DNA of 42,118 nt from the IMG/VR virus record IMGVR_UViG_3300027687_000027, positions 1 to 42,118 of that record; one strand, given 5' to 3'. Made by a program: the position numbers and the translations under genes. This document shows, piece after piece, positions 1 to 10,334 of the stretch. The stretch comes from a virus. Under the pieces are notes generated by a model. That model ran no database searches, was not told the origin of the DNA, and was given only the letters and a program-made list of their open reading frames with translations. Numbering within the stretch: position 1 is the stretch's first letter; every line of letters begins with the position of its first letter.

Positions 1-1
1 T

Positions 2-58
2 AAGTCAAACGAAACTGATAGTATGGATGTTATACTCAGTTATGTCGATATTGTATAA
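2..58 (+). CDS. 3' end of an upstream gene (partial)
   Basis: An open frame enters from the left edge and ends at a TAA at 56-58. Its 18 visible residues end in DVILSYVDIV. The next gene starts 10 bases later behind an AAGGA-like ribosome site, which fits tightly packed phage genes. A second open frame (3-65) also enters here and would run up to the next start, so the frame choice rests on spacing and on the acidic/aliphatic composition. No function can be assigned; in related phages a baseplate or tail protein would be expected here. Confidence 0.4.
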   Translation, partial: KSNETDSMDVILSYVDIV

Positions 59-67
59 GGAATAATT

Positions 68-445
68 ATGTCAAATTACGTAGGAAGTAGTCAGGATCAC
101 ATTAACGCTGCAGTTCAAAATAGATTCTTTTATGGATTAAGAAGAACAGACGAAGGAGAATTATTTATTGGAAAAGTTGACCAATTAAAAAATGAAGACT
201 CTTTAACATTAAACAAGCCTGGAGATCCTACAGCAAACTATCCAGACTTTACTGAAGGACAAGACTTTTTTGAAGGCAGAGATGTTAATCACGGATTAAT
301 ATATGAAAATTTAAACTACGAACAATTTCGTTGGGATGACAAAAATATTTATTATTATGTAAATTCTGAAGGCGAATTAGTAGCAAGAGTAAATCAAAGT
401 TGGACATACGATGATGGTTCGTCATCTGATAATGGGATAATATAA
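68..445 (+). CDS. Small virion structural protein, marine T4-like family
   Basis: This 125-aa acidic, aromatic-rich protein has an N-terminal section (residues 1-50) containing RFFYGLRRTDEGELFIGKVD and a later DFFEGRDVNHGLIYENLNYEQ-type stretch. This pattern resembles small structural proteins beside the baseplate/fibre genes of cyanophages; I recognise the family but know no biochemical function. The start follows AAGGAATAATT, a reasonable ribosome site. The stop overlaps the next ATG as TAATG, so it is probably translationally coupled to the giant fibre gene and may form its attachment base. That role is inferred from position. Confidence 0.75.
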   Translation: MSNYVGSSQDHINAAVQNRFFYGLRRTDEGELFIGKVDQLKNEDSLTLNKPGDPTANYPDFTEGQDFFEGRDVNHGLIYENLNYEQFRWDDKNIYYYVNSEGELVARVNQSWTYDDGSSSDNGII

Positions 446-3400
446 TGGCAGATTTTAGAATTGATAGAATTAGGTTTCGTTGGAAAAGTGCGTGGACTAC
501 TGCAACGATATACATAAAAGACGACTTTATTATCTATCAAGGTAAAGCATATGTTTGTTTAATAGGACATACTTCAAATGCAAGTTTTTATACTGATTTA
601 GGTGCAGCTTCGCCTAACTGGATATTAATGCAAGACGGATATGAGTGGAAGAATCAATGGTTGCCAAGTACATATTATGATGTAGGGAACATTGTTAAAT
701 TTAATGCATATGTTTACAGATGTTTAACACAGCATACTTCTGCAGCAACAACACTATTAGGAATAACTAGCGATAACAGTAAATGGGAAATTGTAGCTAA
801 AGTTACTAATTGGTTACATAACTGGACAGTTAGTACTGAATACAACCTAGGGGATGTAGTAAGGTATAATGGATATGTATATGTAGTCAACACCAAGCAC
901 ACATCAACTACTACACTAGCACTAGGTTTAGAAAACGATCAATCGTATTGGTCGCAAGTTACAACATCAGATCATTGGAGCGGTGATTGGACTGTTTCAA
1001 CTAGATATAAAGTATCAGACGTAGTAAAACACGGCGGTATACTTTATAGAGCTAATCAAGGTCATACTAGTGCTGCAGATTATATAGACGGTGAATATTC
1101 GTACTGGGATATTGTAAACTCAGGGATTGAATATAAAGGTGAATGGGCAGTATCAAATAGGTACAAATTAAACGATGTTATCAAATACGGACCAAGTCTT
1201 TGGAAATGTAAAACTGAACATACTTCTAATGCAACATTATTTACATTTGATCAAACTACTGATGTAAGTACAAATAAATGGGATATATGGTTACCTGGAT
1301 TAGAGTTCGAAACAATTTGGAACTACCAAACTCAATATTCTCAAGGCGATATTGTATTGTATGGCGGCTATGCGTATACTGCTTTAACAAATCATCAAGG
1401 CTCAGTTCCAAGTATAAATGGAATATTACAAGATACAGGAAACTGGGAATTATTAAAAGCTGGTTACAAGCATATGGGAGACTGGGGAGAAGACAGCTCA
1501 GGATTTGATTATAATACTGGCGACGTTGTTCGCTTAAATGGTTTCTTATATATTTGTGTATCTGACTCACACGATGGTGCATCTCCAGACGGCTCTGCTT
1601 TATGGCAGATATTAGTTACAGGTCGTCATCATAGAGCTGAATGGAATGATAATACACAATACGAAAAAATGGACGTTGTATTGTTTGCAGGCTCTGCGTA
1701 TCTATGTGTTAAACAACATTTATCAACAGCATCAGCATCAAGACCAGATTTAGATATTCCTTATGAACAAGAACAATTTTGGTCATTATTAATTCAAGGT
1801 GAAGCTACAAACGTACTAACAGAGGTTGGCGATTTAAGAACAACTAACTCTGAAGTAGATAGTTCAATGGCAGATGAAAGATTAGGCATTGGCGCCGCCG
1901 GTATGGTTCTTAAATCTAATAATCCTTTTGATGCAACAATTGCAACAGGAACATTACCCCAATGGGGTAACTTTGGCGCTATACCAAAAGTTTATTATGT
2001 GTCAGTTTCAAATGGGATAGATGTTACTACAAACGGCACTACTGAGGGTGCACCGTTTAAAACAATAAAATATGCATGTGATTATATTCAAGCTAGTTTA
2101 GCAGCAAGAGCTCCGGCAACTGTATTTGTTAAAACAGGAATGTATGAAGAAATTCTTCCAATTAGTATTCCAGCTGATGTTGCTGTTGTAGGCGACGAGT
2201 TAAGAAGCACATCAGTGTTTCCAAAAGCAGGTTATGAAACTAGTGACATGTTCTATATGAGAAACGGCTCGGGACTTAGAAATATGTCGTTAAACGGTCT
2301 TAGCGGAACACTAGGAGCAATAAATTCATACGGAACAAGACGTCCTACTGCTGGTGCTTTTGTAAGTTTAGATCCGGGAACAGGACCAGCAGATACTTCA
2401 GTGCATATTGTTAGTAAATCTCCGTACGTACAAAACGTATCAACATTTGGTACAGGATGTATTGGATTAAAAATTGACGGTTCTTTGCATAATGGCGGAT
2501 ATAAATCTGTAGTAGCTAACGACTTTACGCAAGTATTAACAGATGGTATCGGTTATTGGGCAAAGTTTAACGGAGTATCAGAACTTGTATCAGTGTTTAC
2601 ATATTACTGTCATATAGGATATCTAGCAGAAAATGGCGGACGGTTAAGAGCTACTAACGGTAATAACTCTTATGGAGATTTTGGATCAGTAGCCGAGGGA
2701 GTTAATCCTAGTGAAACAGCAAAAACAGGAACAGTAACCAACCAATCTACAGAAGCACAAATAAAAACTGTAGAAACAAACGGTGAAGGCATACTAGCAT
2801 TTGCTTACTCAAATACAGGATCAAACTATACTGGTACGCCTAGTATAACATTAGCAGGATCAGGATACGGGGCTAGTGTTGCATACGAAGAAATTAGAAA
2901 GAATGCACTATCAGAAATAAGAATAACTGACCCAGGAGATTCAAGTACAGCTGGCGGAATTAATTATACTTACATTGTAAATAACGCCCAACTTGGAGAT
3001 AGCGTTAGTATTACGTTATCAGCTGCTGATGTTACAGGAACTCAAGTAGCATATCTTGGACACCGAATTGTTATACTATCAGGAGCAGGCGTTGGACAAT
3101 ATGGTCTAATTAGTTCTTATAATAATGTAACTAAAATTGCAACAGTTGAACGAGAAGTTGACGGAACAGCTGGATGGGAACATCTTTATCCAGGTTACCC
3201 TATTGCAAATGTGTTAAACGCATCAACAAAATATGCAATTGAGCCAAGAGTTGTAGTACCCGAACCAGCATTTGCATCAAGTGTAAAAACAGCACCTCAT
3301 ACAATAGGTGCATTAACTGCATTAGGAAATACTTTTATATCAACTACAACTAATGCAATATCATACTCGGCAAACGCCGGAACAACATGGTCATCAGCAA

Positions 3401-5490
3401 CGGGAGACATTACAGGATCTTGGGATAATGTAAAAGCATATCGAGGAACTTCGTATGTGACAGCATTGCAATCAGGTCTCTCAACAACATTAGGAAGATC
3501 ATCAGATACCGGACAAACTTGGACTCAAACCACAGTAGTCCCTCAATTAACTAATGCTATTGTCCAGGAAGCTATATTGAATATATCAAGAGGCATTACT
3601 GAAGAGAGTGCCGCTTATCCGTTAAATGCATATTTAAATGAGGTTGTTCCTGGAACATCTTATAAGCGAGCCGACATTAATAATAGTGGAAATGTTAATA
3701 TTGACGATGTTATGGGATTTCTAGCATTTAAGAATGGAGGCAGCAACACCTGGATTGAGACTAATATTATCCCAGGATTAGACTTTAGTGTACCACTAGG
3801 TAAGACCTGGAGTGATATTGCATATAAATCAGATAAATGGATAGCAATTGCACCTAGTGAAGACAGTACTAGTTTTACTGAAGTTGTTTTAAGCACAGAT
3901 AACGGAGCCAATTGGCTTCCAGGACGGAACATATCCGGAGTACACACTAGTATAGAATTTGGAAACGGGATATTTGTAGCAATTGGATCTGGAAATACTG
4001 TGTCAACATCAACCGACTGCATAACTTGGACTAGTAGAACTCTTCCAGTAACATCAAATTGGAGTGATATTAAATATGCTAACGGAAGATTTGTTGCTGT
4101 AGGAACAAGTGACGCAGCTATTATTTACAGCTTTGACGGCATTACATGGTACCAGTCATATATTAACGTAACAAATTTACAAGACAGTAGTACTGGTACT
4201 TGGACTAAAGTTGCATATTCCGGTGGAGTATGGGTGTGTGTTAATGAAACAGACGAAACTATTATAACATCACAATGTGGTAGTATTTGGTCTTCATTAT
4301 TAGATGACAGTACAACAAAAGTATTTGCTACTACTGGACCATATAAATTTATTGCAGGGGCCGAAACTACTAGTGGAATGCCAGTATGGTTAGGTTCAAA
4401 AGGAACAGCTGATGCATCCTCTGTGTCATATGGCGCAAAGGCGTTTGTAAGAGCAGTAATTGGAAATTCAAGAGTTTCAGAATTTAAGATATATGATCCA
4501 GGCAGTGGACTAGCATCTGCTCCGAATATAACAATCTATGATTATGCTAATACAGGCGATGTAACATATGATGTAAGAATTAGTGCTACTGGAGTTTTAG
4601 GACAGCCGGTATTTAATAATAGAGGACAAGACTGGAATGTAGCATCAGCAACTATAATAGGTTCTGGTTATTCAGATAGTTTTCAAACAGGTGATACACT
4701 AGTATTAACTAGCGTAACACAACTACCATCACCGGGTGAAAACTTAATCATTACAGGAATTAATGATGTTATTTACAAAGTAGTAAGTATTGAAGCCCAG
4801 TCAGGATCAGGACCATATGGATTAACATTGAAAATTAGTCCATCAATTGGAAGAGCTGAGTCACCAGCACATAATACTGCTATTGAATTAAGAGAAAATT
4901 ATAGTCAAATAAGATTAACAGGTCATGACTTCTTAGATATTGGTACAGGAAACTTCAGTGAAACAAACTATCCAATATTATATAGAGAAGGGTATGACTT
5001 TGCATCAGGAGCAGAACCTAAACAATTTAATGAAGTAATTGAAAAAGGTGGCGGCAGAGTATTTTATACAGCTACTGATCAAGACGGTAATTTTAGAGTT
5101 GGAGAGCAATTTTTAGTTGAACAGTCAACTGGAATTATAACATTAAATTCATCATTGTTTAATTTTTCAGGCTTAGAGAGCTTAACATTAGGTGGTATCA
5201 CAATTGGTGGAACAGCCGTTGTTGTTACTGAATTTTCTAAAGAACAAACGTTTATTGCAAACTCAAATAGTATAGTGCCAACACAAAAAGCAATTGGTGC
5301 TTACGTATCATCAAGAGTAAGTGGTGGAGGATCTGAAGCAAATACTAACGCCCTTAATGCAGGGCAAATAAGGATTTCAACAAACAACATCACAACTGCA
5401 GGTGGAGGGTTTATTGAGATACCGGATAAAATGACTATAAAAGGTGGAGCAGATGGACACTACTTAGCGGGTATGTACTATGGTTCTTAA
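445..5490 (+). CDS. Giant tail fibre/adhesin A: CBM-like repeats, pectin-lyase-like helix, Asp-box propeller, dockerin-like loop
   Basis: The protein has 1681 aa. Residues about 10-450 hold eight repeats of about 50 aa with the pattern W..xTxY..GDVVxYxGxxYxCxxxHTS, like carbohydrate-binding CBM5/12 modules. Residues about 515-750 resemble a right-handed beta-helix/pectin-lyase fold (YVSVSNGIDVTTNG, then VFVKTGMYEEILPI, then ATNGNNSYGDFGS). Residues about 945-1320 carry Asp-box repeats (SSDTGQTW, STDNGANW, SFDGITW), so a sialidase-like beta-propeller is likely; inside it D1077-D1088 matches a dockerin-type calcium loop. The C-terminus (TDQDGNFRVG, then NSIVPTQKAIGAY) is shared with the next gene. 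The role is inferred: a host-recognition fibre binding surface glycans, possibly with lyase activity, though no catalytic residues are assigned. It is translated from a TAATG overlap with the preceding gene. Confidence 0.85.
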   Translation: MADFRIDRIRFRWKSAWTTATIYIKDDFIIYQGKAYVCLIGHTSNASFYTDLGAASPNWILMQDGYEWKNQWLPSTYYDVGNIVKFNAYVYRCLTQHTSAATTLLGITSDNSKWEIVAKVTNWLHNWTVSTEYNLGDVVRYNGYVYVVNTKHTSTTTLALGLENDQSYWSQVTTSDHWSGDWTVSTRYKVSDVVKHGGILYRANQGHTSAADYIDGEYSYWDIVNSGIEYKGEWAVSNRYKLNDVIKYGPSLWKCKTEHTSNATLFTFDQTTDVSTNKWDIWLPGLEFETIWNYQTQYSQGDIVLYGGYAYTALTNHQGSVPSINGILQDTGNWELLKAGYKHMGDWGEDSSGFDYNTGDVVRLNGFLYICVSDSHDGASPDGSALWQILVTGRHHRAEWNDNTQYEKMDVVLFAGSAYLCVKQHLSTASASRPDLDIPYEQEQFWSLLIQGEATNVLTEVGDLRTTNSEVDSSMADERLGIGAAGMVLKSNNPFDATIATGTLPQWGNFGAIPKVYYVSVSNGIDVTTNGTTEGAPFKTIKYACDYIQASLAARAPATVFVKTGMYEEILPISIPADVAVVGDELRSTSVFPKAGYETSDMFYMRNGSGLRNMSLNGLSGTLGAINSYGTRRPTAGAFVSLDPGTGPADTSVHIVSKSPYVQNVSTFGTGCIGLKIDGSLHNGGYKSVVANDFTQVLTDGIGYWAKFNGVSELVSVFTYYCHIGYLAENGGRLRATNGNNSYGDFGSVAEGVNPSETAKTGTVTNQSTEAQIKTVETNGEGILAFAYSNTGSNYTGTPSITLAGSGYGASVAYEEIRKNALSEIRITDPGDSSTAGGINYTYIVNNAQLGDSVSITLSAADVTGTQVAYLGHRIVILSGAGVGQYGLISSYNNVTKIATVEREVDGTAGWEHLYPGYPIANVLNASTKYAIEPRVVVPEPAFASSVKTAPHTIGALTALGNTFISTTTNAISYSANAGTTWSSATGDITGSWDNVKAYRGTSYVTALQSGLSTTLGRSSDTGQTWTQTTVVPQLTNAIVQEAILNISRGITEESAAYPLNAYLNEVVPGTSYKRADINNSGNVNIDDVMGFLAFKNGGSNTWIETNIIPGLDFSVPLGKTWSDIAYKSDKWIAIAPSEDSTSFTEVVLSTDNGANWLPGRNISGVHTSIEFGNGIFVAIGSGNTVSTSTDCITWTSRTLPVTSNWSDIKYANGRFVAVGTSDAAIIYSFDGITWYQSYINVTNLQDSSTGTWTKVAYSGGVWVCVNETDETIITSQCGSIWSSLLDDSTTKVFATTGPYKFIAGAETTSGMPVWLGSKGTADASSVSYGAKAFVRAVIGNSRVSEFKIYDPGSGLASAPNITIYDYANTGDVTYDVRISATGVLGQPVFNNRGQDWNVASATIIGSGYSDSFQTGDTLVLTSVTQLPSPGENLIITGINDVIYKVVSIEAQSGSGPYGLTLKISPSIGRAESPAHNTAIELRENYSQIRLTGHDFLDIGTGNFSETNYPILYREGYDFASGAEPKQFNEVIEKGGGRVFYTATDQDGNFRVGEQFLVEQSTGIITLNSSLFNFSGLESLTLGGITIGGTAVVVTEFSKEQTFIANSNSIVPTQKAIGAYVSSRVSGGGSEANTNALNAGQIRISTNNITTAGGGFIEIPDKMTIKGGADGHYLAGMYYGS

Positions 5491-5508
5491 ACAAACATTG
5501 CTAAATGG

Positions 5509-5516
5509 CATAAATA
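5509..5516 (+). promoter_or_regulatory. Late promoter octamer CATAAATA
   Basis: CATAAATA lies 18 bases before the ATG at 5535 and matches the T4 late-promoter core TATAAATA at seven of eight positions. It sits in the short gap between the two giant fibre genes, so fibre B can be transcribed separately. An ACGGAGTA ribosome site follows. Confidence 0.65.
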
Positions 5517-5534
5517 TAAAAAACGGAGTAGCAC

Positions 5535-8500
5535 ATGGCTGAATTTAAATTAGGAAGAATTAAGTTTGTATGGAAAGGTGATTGGACCACTGCAACTATA
5601 TACTATAAAGACGACATTGTTAGACAAGGTGGTAATACGTATATATGTATTAAGGGTCACACTGCCGCGGCGCTATTTACAACTAACCAAGCAACATATT
5701 GGGATAAAATTTCCGACGGACAGGATTGGAAAAGTGATTGGGTTGCAGGAACTTATTATAAAGTTAACGATGTTGTTGCGTACGGTGGTTACTTATATAT
5801 TGCCAACACAGGACATACAGCAGCAGCTACAAGTACACTAGGACTAGAAGCAGATCAAAGTAAGTGGGATACTTTTGCTGAAGGGTTTAATTATAAAACA
5901 GCTTGGGCTACTAGCACTCGATATAAAATTAACGACCTTGCAAAATACGGTGGAACAGTATATACTTGTATTACAGGACATACATCTGCAACAACTACAG
6001 CAGATGGATTAGAAGCTGATCAATCTAAATGGCAAATATTTTCAGAAGGTTTTAATTGGAAAAGTGATTGGACGCAAACCTACCGTTATAGAGTAAACGA
6101 TATTGTAAAATACGGCGGAACAGTTTACGTTTGTATTACAGGACATACATCAGCAAGTACTTCATCAGGCCTTGAACAAGATCAAGCTAAGTGGCAGTAT
6201 TCAAATAAAGGCATAGAATACTTAGGTAACTGGGCAACTGCCACACGCTATAAAGTAAACGATGTTGTTAAGCACGGTGGTGCAATTTGGATTTGTGTAA
6301 CACATCATACTAGCCAATTATACCTTACAGAAGACGAATCAAAATGGGACCAATTTGTTGAAGGTTTAGAATTTGAAGATAGTTGGAGCGGAACAGTTCG
6401 CTATCAACCAGGCGACTTTATTACATATGGCGGTTATTCATATGTAGCTATTACTAATAGTTTAGGAGCAAGACCTACATCAAGTCCAAACGATTGGGAT
6501 TTATTTACAGCAGGTTTCCGCTTTATTGGTGACTGGGGAGATGATAGTTCAAACTACGAATATTTTACAGGAGATGTTGTTAGATTAGGCGGATACACTT
6601 ATCTTGCTATAGCAGACAACTCAGGACAACGTCCACCTAACGCAACTTACTGGCAGAAACTAAACAGTGGTATTGCTTGGAAAAATGCCTATGCTAACTC
6701 TACATTATACGATGCAGGAGATTCAGTTAGACAGGGAACAAGCAGTTATATCTGTATACTAGCACACACTTCAAATACTGGTGTTAACGATCCAGCTAAT
6801 GATGGCCCTGGAACTTATTGGAACCAATTAGCAGGCGGACCTGAAACTGACGTATTAACAACACAGGGTGATTTACTTTATTATAGTGGTTCAGGCCCAG
6901 GCAGATTACCAGTAGGTGCTGCAGGACAAGTTCTTACTGTAAACGCAGGAGCAACTGCACCTGAGTGGGCATACCTTGGAAAAATCAATAATATATTCTA
7001 TGTAGATACAAATACAGGCCAAGATCTTCCACCATCAAATTACGGTGTAACATTAGCAAGACCTTGGAAAACTTTAAGGTACGCTACTGAACAAGTTGAA
7101 ATTGGAGCATTAAGAGAAAATTCTACATACTTACTTAAAAGAAATAGAAACTTTATTGCAGAAGAAATTGTGCAATGGGTTAAATGGAACATTGCAAACC
7201 CGTCAGGTATCTGGGCAAGTTTTACTTTAGATAGTGAAACAGCGTGTCGTAGAGATATGGGACAAATTGTTGATGCATTAGTTTGGGATATATCGCACGG
7301 TGGTAATAAACGAACAAGAGATGCTACAAACGCATATTTTCAATCTAACGGAAATCTACTTACAGTGGTTGCAGATGAAGATGACCAAACAGTGGCTGCA
7401 ATTAATTACGGACTAACAGTTATAGATAGAGTTTTAAGTAACTTAGCGCCAGCTACAAACTATCAAACAACAAATAGTTTTAGTCCGGCGCATGTACAAA
7501 TAATTGATGCAACTTATACTGAAGAAACCGACGCTCAGGGCATAGTAACAAGTCTAGTAGGAGTTATTACAACAGCAATTACAGCTGGTGTAAATACAAA
7601 TGTTCCTGCAGAAAGAGTAGCAAACAATAGTATATTTGTTAAAACTGGACAATTAAATGAAGTATTACCAATAATTGTTCCTAGAGAAACTGCAATTATA
7701 GGAGACGAACTGCGTAGTACTAAAATTGTTGCAGCAGGAGCGTTAACAGCGGCCGCTGATACTCCAAAGAGTTTAGCAGCAATTGTTAGATTAAAAGCTC
7801 TAATAAGCAATATTTGTACTAATACCGGAGTTACAAAAACTTCCGGAAATGCACTAAGTCAAATAACTACACGGGTAGCAGGATCAAGTGCAGCAGGAAC
7901 TGCTGCAAACGGATTGCTCCAGGAATTAAATGACTACATTGATTATCGTGTTAATGGCGTAAGCGGTGACTCTACAGTTCCAGTAACTACAGGAACAAAT
8001 ACACCTAGTACGGATACAGGATATCTTTTTGCTGTAGAATGTATCGAAGCAAACAGAGCATTCCTTAAAGCAGAAGCAATTGCATTTATTAATGCAACAT
8101 ATCCAAGTTATGTTTATATTGAAGCAAGTTGTAGTAGAGATGTTGATAGATACTTAGATGCAATTATACATGATATGATTTACACTGGAAATTATAAAAC
8201 ATTACTACATGCACGTTATTACAGTAATTCAGTTAGCGGAAGTTTAACTGAAGATATGTTCTACATGAGAAACGGAACTGGATTAAGAAATTGTAGTATT
8301 AGCGGACTTGCAGGAGCATTAGGTAGTGCTAACAGTTACGGAACTAAGCGTCCAACAGCAGGAGCATTTGTAAGTCTAGACCCAGGTTTTGGTGTATCAG
8401 ATACAAGAGCTCATATCGTTAGTAAGTCACCATACGTACAAAATGTATCAACATTTGGTACAGCATGTATTGGATTAAAAGTTGACGGAGCAATACATAA

Positions 8501-10319
8501 TGCAGGTTACGATTCAATTGTTGCTAACGACTTTACACAAATTTTAAGTGACGGTATTGGTGCATGGGTTACTAACTTAGGTAGAGCAGAACTTGTTTCG
8601 GTTTTTACTTATTATAATCATGTTGGATATCTAGCAGAAAACGGTGGTAAGATTCGTGCTACTAACGGTAATAACTCCTATGGAGATTTTGGATCAGTAG
8701 CTGAAGGACAAGATGCAACAGAGGTACCTATTACTGGTACAGTTGATAACAGGTCTACTGAAGCAACAGTTACTAATGTATTAACAGACGGCAACAATAT
8801 TTTAACATTAGAATATTCTAATGCTGGTGTTGGATACACAGCAGGCGGTACAACAATATCACCAACAGGAGAAGGATACGGAGCTGCAATAAACTCAGCA
8901 GTTGTAGCTACAACTGGCGGAGTATATGAAGTTAGGTTATTAAATCCGTCAAATGATTTAGGTGGCGCAGGATATAAAGTTGCAGCAGGTGTAGCACAAG
9001 CAGGAACAACTACTCAAATAACAATTTCAAACACTGATACTGGTACTAATAGTACCTATACTGGAATGAGTATTTTTATTACTTCTGGAGTCGGAGCGGG
9101 ACAGTATGGTTACGTTAACGCCTATAACTCAGGAACTAAAATAGCAACAATTAAAAAGCACAGTGATGCTAGTGACGGATGGGATCATGTTACAGGAGTT
9201 GCTATTGCAGCAACACTTAATGATACTACAAATTATATAATTGAACCACGTGTAACGTTTAGCGGCGGAGGAGTTAGTGCATATGCTGACATTGCCAAAG
9301 GGCGTGTTAGTGTTGCAGACGGCAAAATAGCAGCAGTTAGAATATGGGATTCAGGTACTGGGTACAGCTCAGCACCAACATTTACATTAACAGACCCAAA
9401 CAATACAGACGATGCTCCACATGCAGTTAGATACGGCGATGGCGTACTAAGACAGCCAACGTGGACTAATAGAGGAACATCATTCACTACAGCTGCAGCA
9501 ACAATAACTGGTGACGGTTATGCTGATAGATATCAAGCAGGTAATTTTGTACAAGTTTCAGGATTAGCATCGAGTCCTCAAGCAGGAGCAAATATTACAT
9601 TTGCTGGTGTTGCAGGAACTTGGTATAAACTAGTAGCAGTTACTAACTTAACAGGATCAGGACCGTATGCCGGATTATTACAACTTAGCCCACTTGTTAG
9701 TGTAACAGATGCTCCAGAGCACGGCGAAGCAGTATCAGCAACTATTAGGTACAGTCAAGTACGATTAACAGGACACGATTTCTTAGATATTGCTACTGGT
9801 GATTTTGCTGAAACTAATTACCCAGGCACACCAAGTACTAATCCTAATCAAACAAAAGAAACAAACGATTTTGGTGGCGGAAGAGTATTTTATACATCAA
9901 CAGACCAAGACGGTAACTTCCGTGTAGGATCGTTGTTTAGTATTGAACAGTCTACTGGTATTGCAACACTAAATGCTGATGCATTTAATATATCAGGACT
10001 AAATCAGCTACAACTTGGTGCAGTTGCCCTAGGTGGTACTGGTGCTACAATTACAGAATTTTCCACAGACGGAACATTTACAGCAAACAGCGATAATATT
10101 GTTCCAACACAAAAAGCAATTAAGACTTATATTACTAGTCAAATTGGTGGAGGAGCAGGTGAACTTAATGTAAACAGTCTAACAGCAGGAGTAGTGCAAA
10201 TTAGTGGTAGCACAATAACCACAACTACAGGTGTTGGAATAAATACACTACAGAAGGTAAACTTTACTAAAGGTGTTGACGGTCATCCGTTAGCAATGAA
10301 CTACTACTTAAATCAATAG
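5535..10319 (+). CDS. Giant tail fibre/adhesin B, paralogue of the preceding gene
   Basis: The protein has 1594 aa. Residues about 10-435 contain eight CBM-like repeats in the same register as fibre A. A beta-helix region runs from about residue 490 to 1070 and contains IFVKTGQLNEVLPIIVPRET and ATNGNNSYGDFGS. The C-terminus repeats the TDQDGNFRVG, NFNISGLxxLxLG and IVPTQKAI elements. Unlike fibre A it has no propeller. Instead two helical C.RD...ivDA...D modules (near residues 568 and 865) are inserted in the helix region; a related module occurs at the N-terminus of the 2031-aa protein at 19079. A tandem duplication with later domain swapping explains the pair. It probably forms a second fibre, or a heteromeric fibre with A, for glycan recognition. 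Confidence 0.85.
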   Translation: MAEFKLGRIKFVWKGDWTTATIYYKDDIVRQGGNTYICIKGHTAAALFTTNQATYWDKISDGQDWKSDWVAGTYYKVNDVVAYGGYLYIANTGHTAAATSTLGLEADQSKWDTFAEGFNYKTAWATSTRYKINDLAKYGGTVYTCITGHTSATTTADGLEADQSKWQIFSEGFNWKSDWTQTYRYRVNDIVKYGGTVYVCITGHTSASTSSGLEQDQAKWQYSNKGIEYLGNWATATRYKVNDVVKHGGAIWICVTHHTSQLYLTEDESKWDQFVEGLEFEDSWSGTVRYQPGDFITYGGYSYVAITNSLGARPTSSPNDWDLFTAGFRFIGDWGDDSSNYEYFTGDVVRLGGYTYLAIADNSGQRPPNATYWQKLNSGIAWKNAYANSTLYDAGDSVRQGTSSYICILAHTSNTGVNDPANDGPGTYWNQLAGGPETDVLTTQGDLLYYSGSGPGRLPVGAAGQVLTVNAGATAPEWAYLGKINNIFYVDTNTGQDLPPSNYGVTLARPWKTLRYATEQVEIGALRENSTYLLKRNRNFIAEEIVQWVKWNIANPSGIWASFTLDSETACRRDMGQIVDALVWDISHGGNKRTRDATNAYFQSNGNLLTVVADEDDQTVAAINYGLTVIDRVLSNLAPATNYQTTNSFSPAHVQIIDATYTEETDAQGIVTSLVGVITTAITAGVNTNVPAERVANNSIFVKTGQLNEVLPIIVPRETAIIGDELRSTKIVAAGALTAAADTPKSLAAIVRLKALISNICTNTGVTKTSGNALSQITTRVAGSSAAGTAANGLLQELNDYIDYRVNGVSGDSTVPVTTGTNTPSTDTGYLFAVECIEANRAFLKAEAIAFINATYPSYVYIEASCSRDVDRYLDAIIHDMIYTGNYKTLLHARYYSNSVSGSLTEDMFYMRNGTGLRNCSISGLAGALGSANSYGTKRPTAGAFVSLDPGFGVSDTRAHIVSKSPYVQNVSTFGTACIGLKVDGAIHNAGYDSIVANDFTQILSDGIGAWVTNLGRAELVSVFTYYNHVGYLAENGGKIRATNGNNSYGDFGSVAEGQDATEVPITGTVDNRSTEATVTNVLTDGNNILTLEYSNAGVGYTAGGTTISPTGEGYGAAINSAVVATTGGVYEVRLLNPSNDLGGAGYKVAAGVAQAGTTTQITISNTDTGTNSTYTGMSIFITSGVGAGQYGYVNAYNSGTKIATIKKHSDASDGWDHVTGVAIAATLNDTTNYIIEPRVTFSGGGVSAYADIAKGRVSVADGKIAAVRIWDSGTGYSSAPTFTLTDPNNTDDAPHAVRYGDGVLRQPTWTNRGTSFTTAAATITGDGYADRYQAGNFVQVSGLASSPQAGANITFAGVAGTWYKLVAVTNLTGSGPYAGLLQLSPLVSVTDAPEHGEAVSATIRYSQVRLTGHDFLDIATGDFAETNYPGTPSTNPNQTKETNDFGGGRVFYTSTDQDGNFRVGSLFSIEQSTGIATLNADAFNISGLNQLQLGAVALGGTGATITEFSTDGTFTANSDNIVPTQKAIKTYITSQIGGGAGELNVNSLTAGVVQISGSTITTTTGVGINTLQKVNFTKGVDGHPLAMNYYLNQ

Positions 10320-10334
10320 ATATGGAGAAATAAA

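Noticed and set aside
3660-4022. Open minus-strand frame of 120 codons inside fibre A
   Set aside because: It lies fully within a strongly supported plus-strand gene, encodes no recognisable domain and lacks a ribosome site.
820-6400. Short repeats resembling a CRISPR array
   Set aside because: They are in-frame protein repeats (CBM-like modules) of varying sequence within an open gene, not regular direct repeats with spacers.
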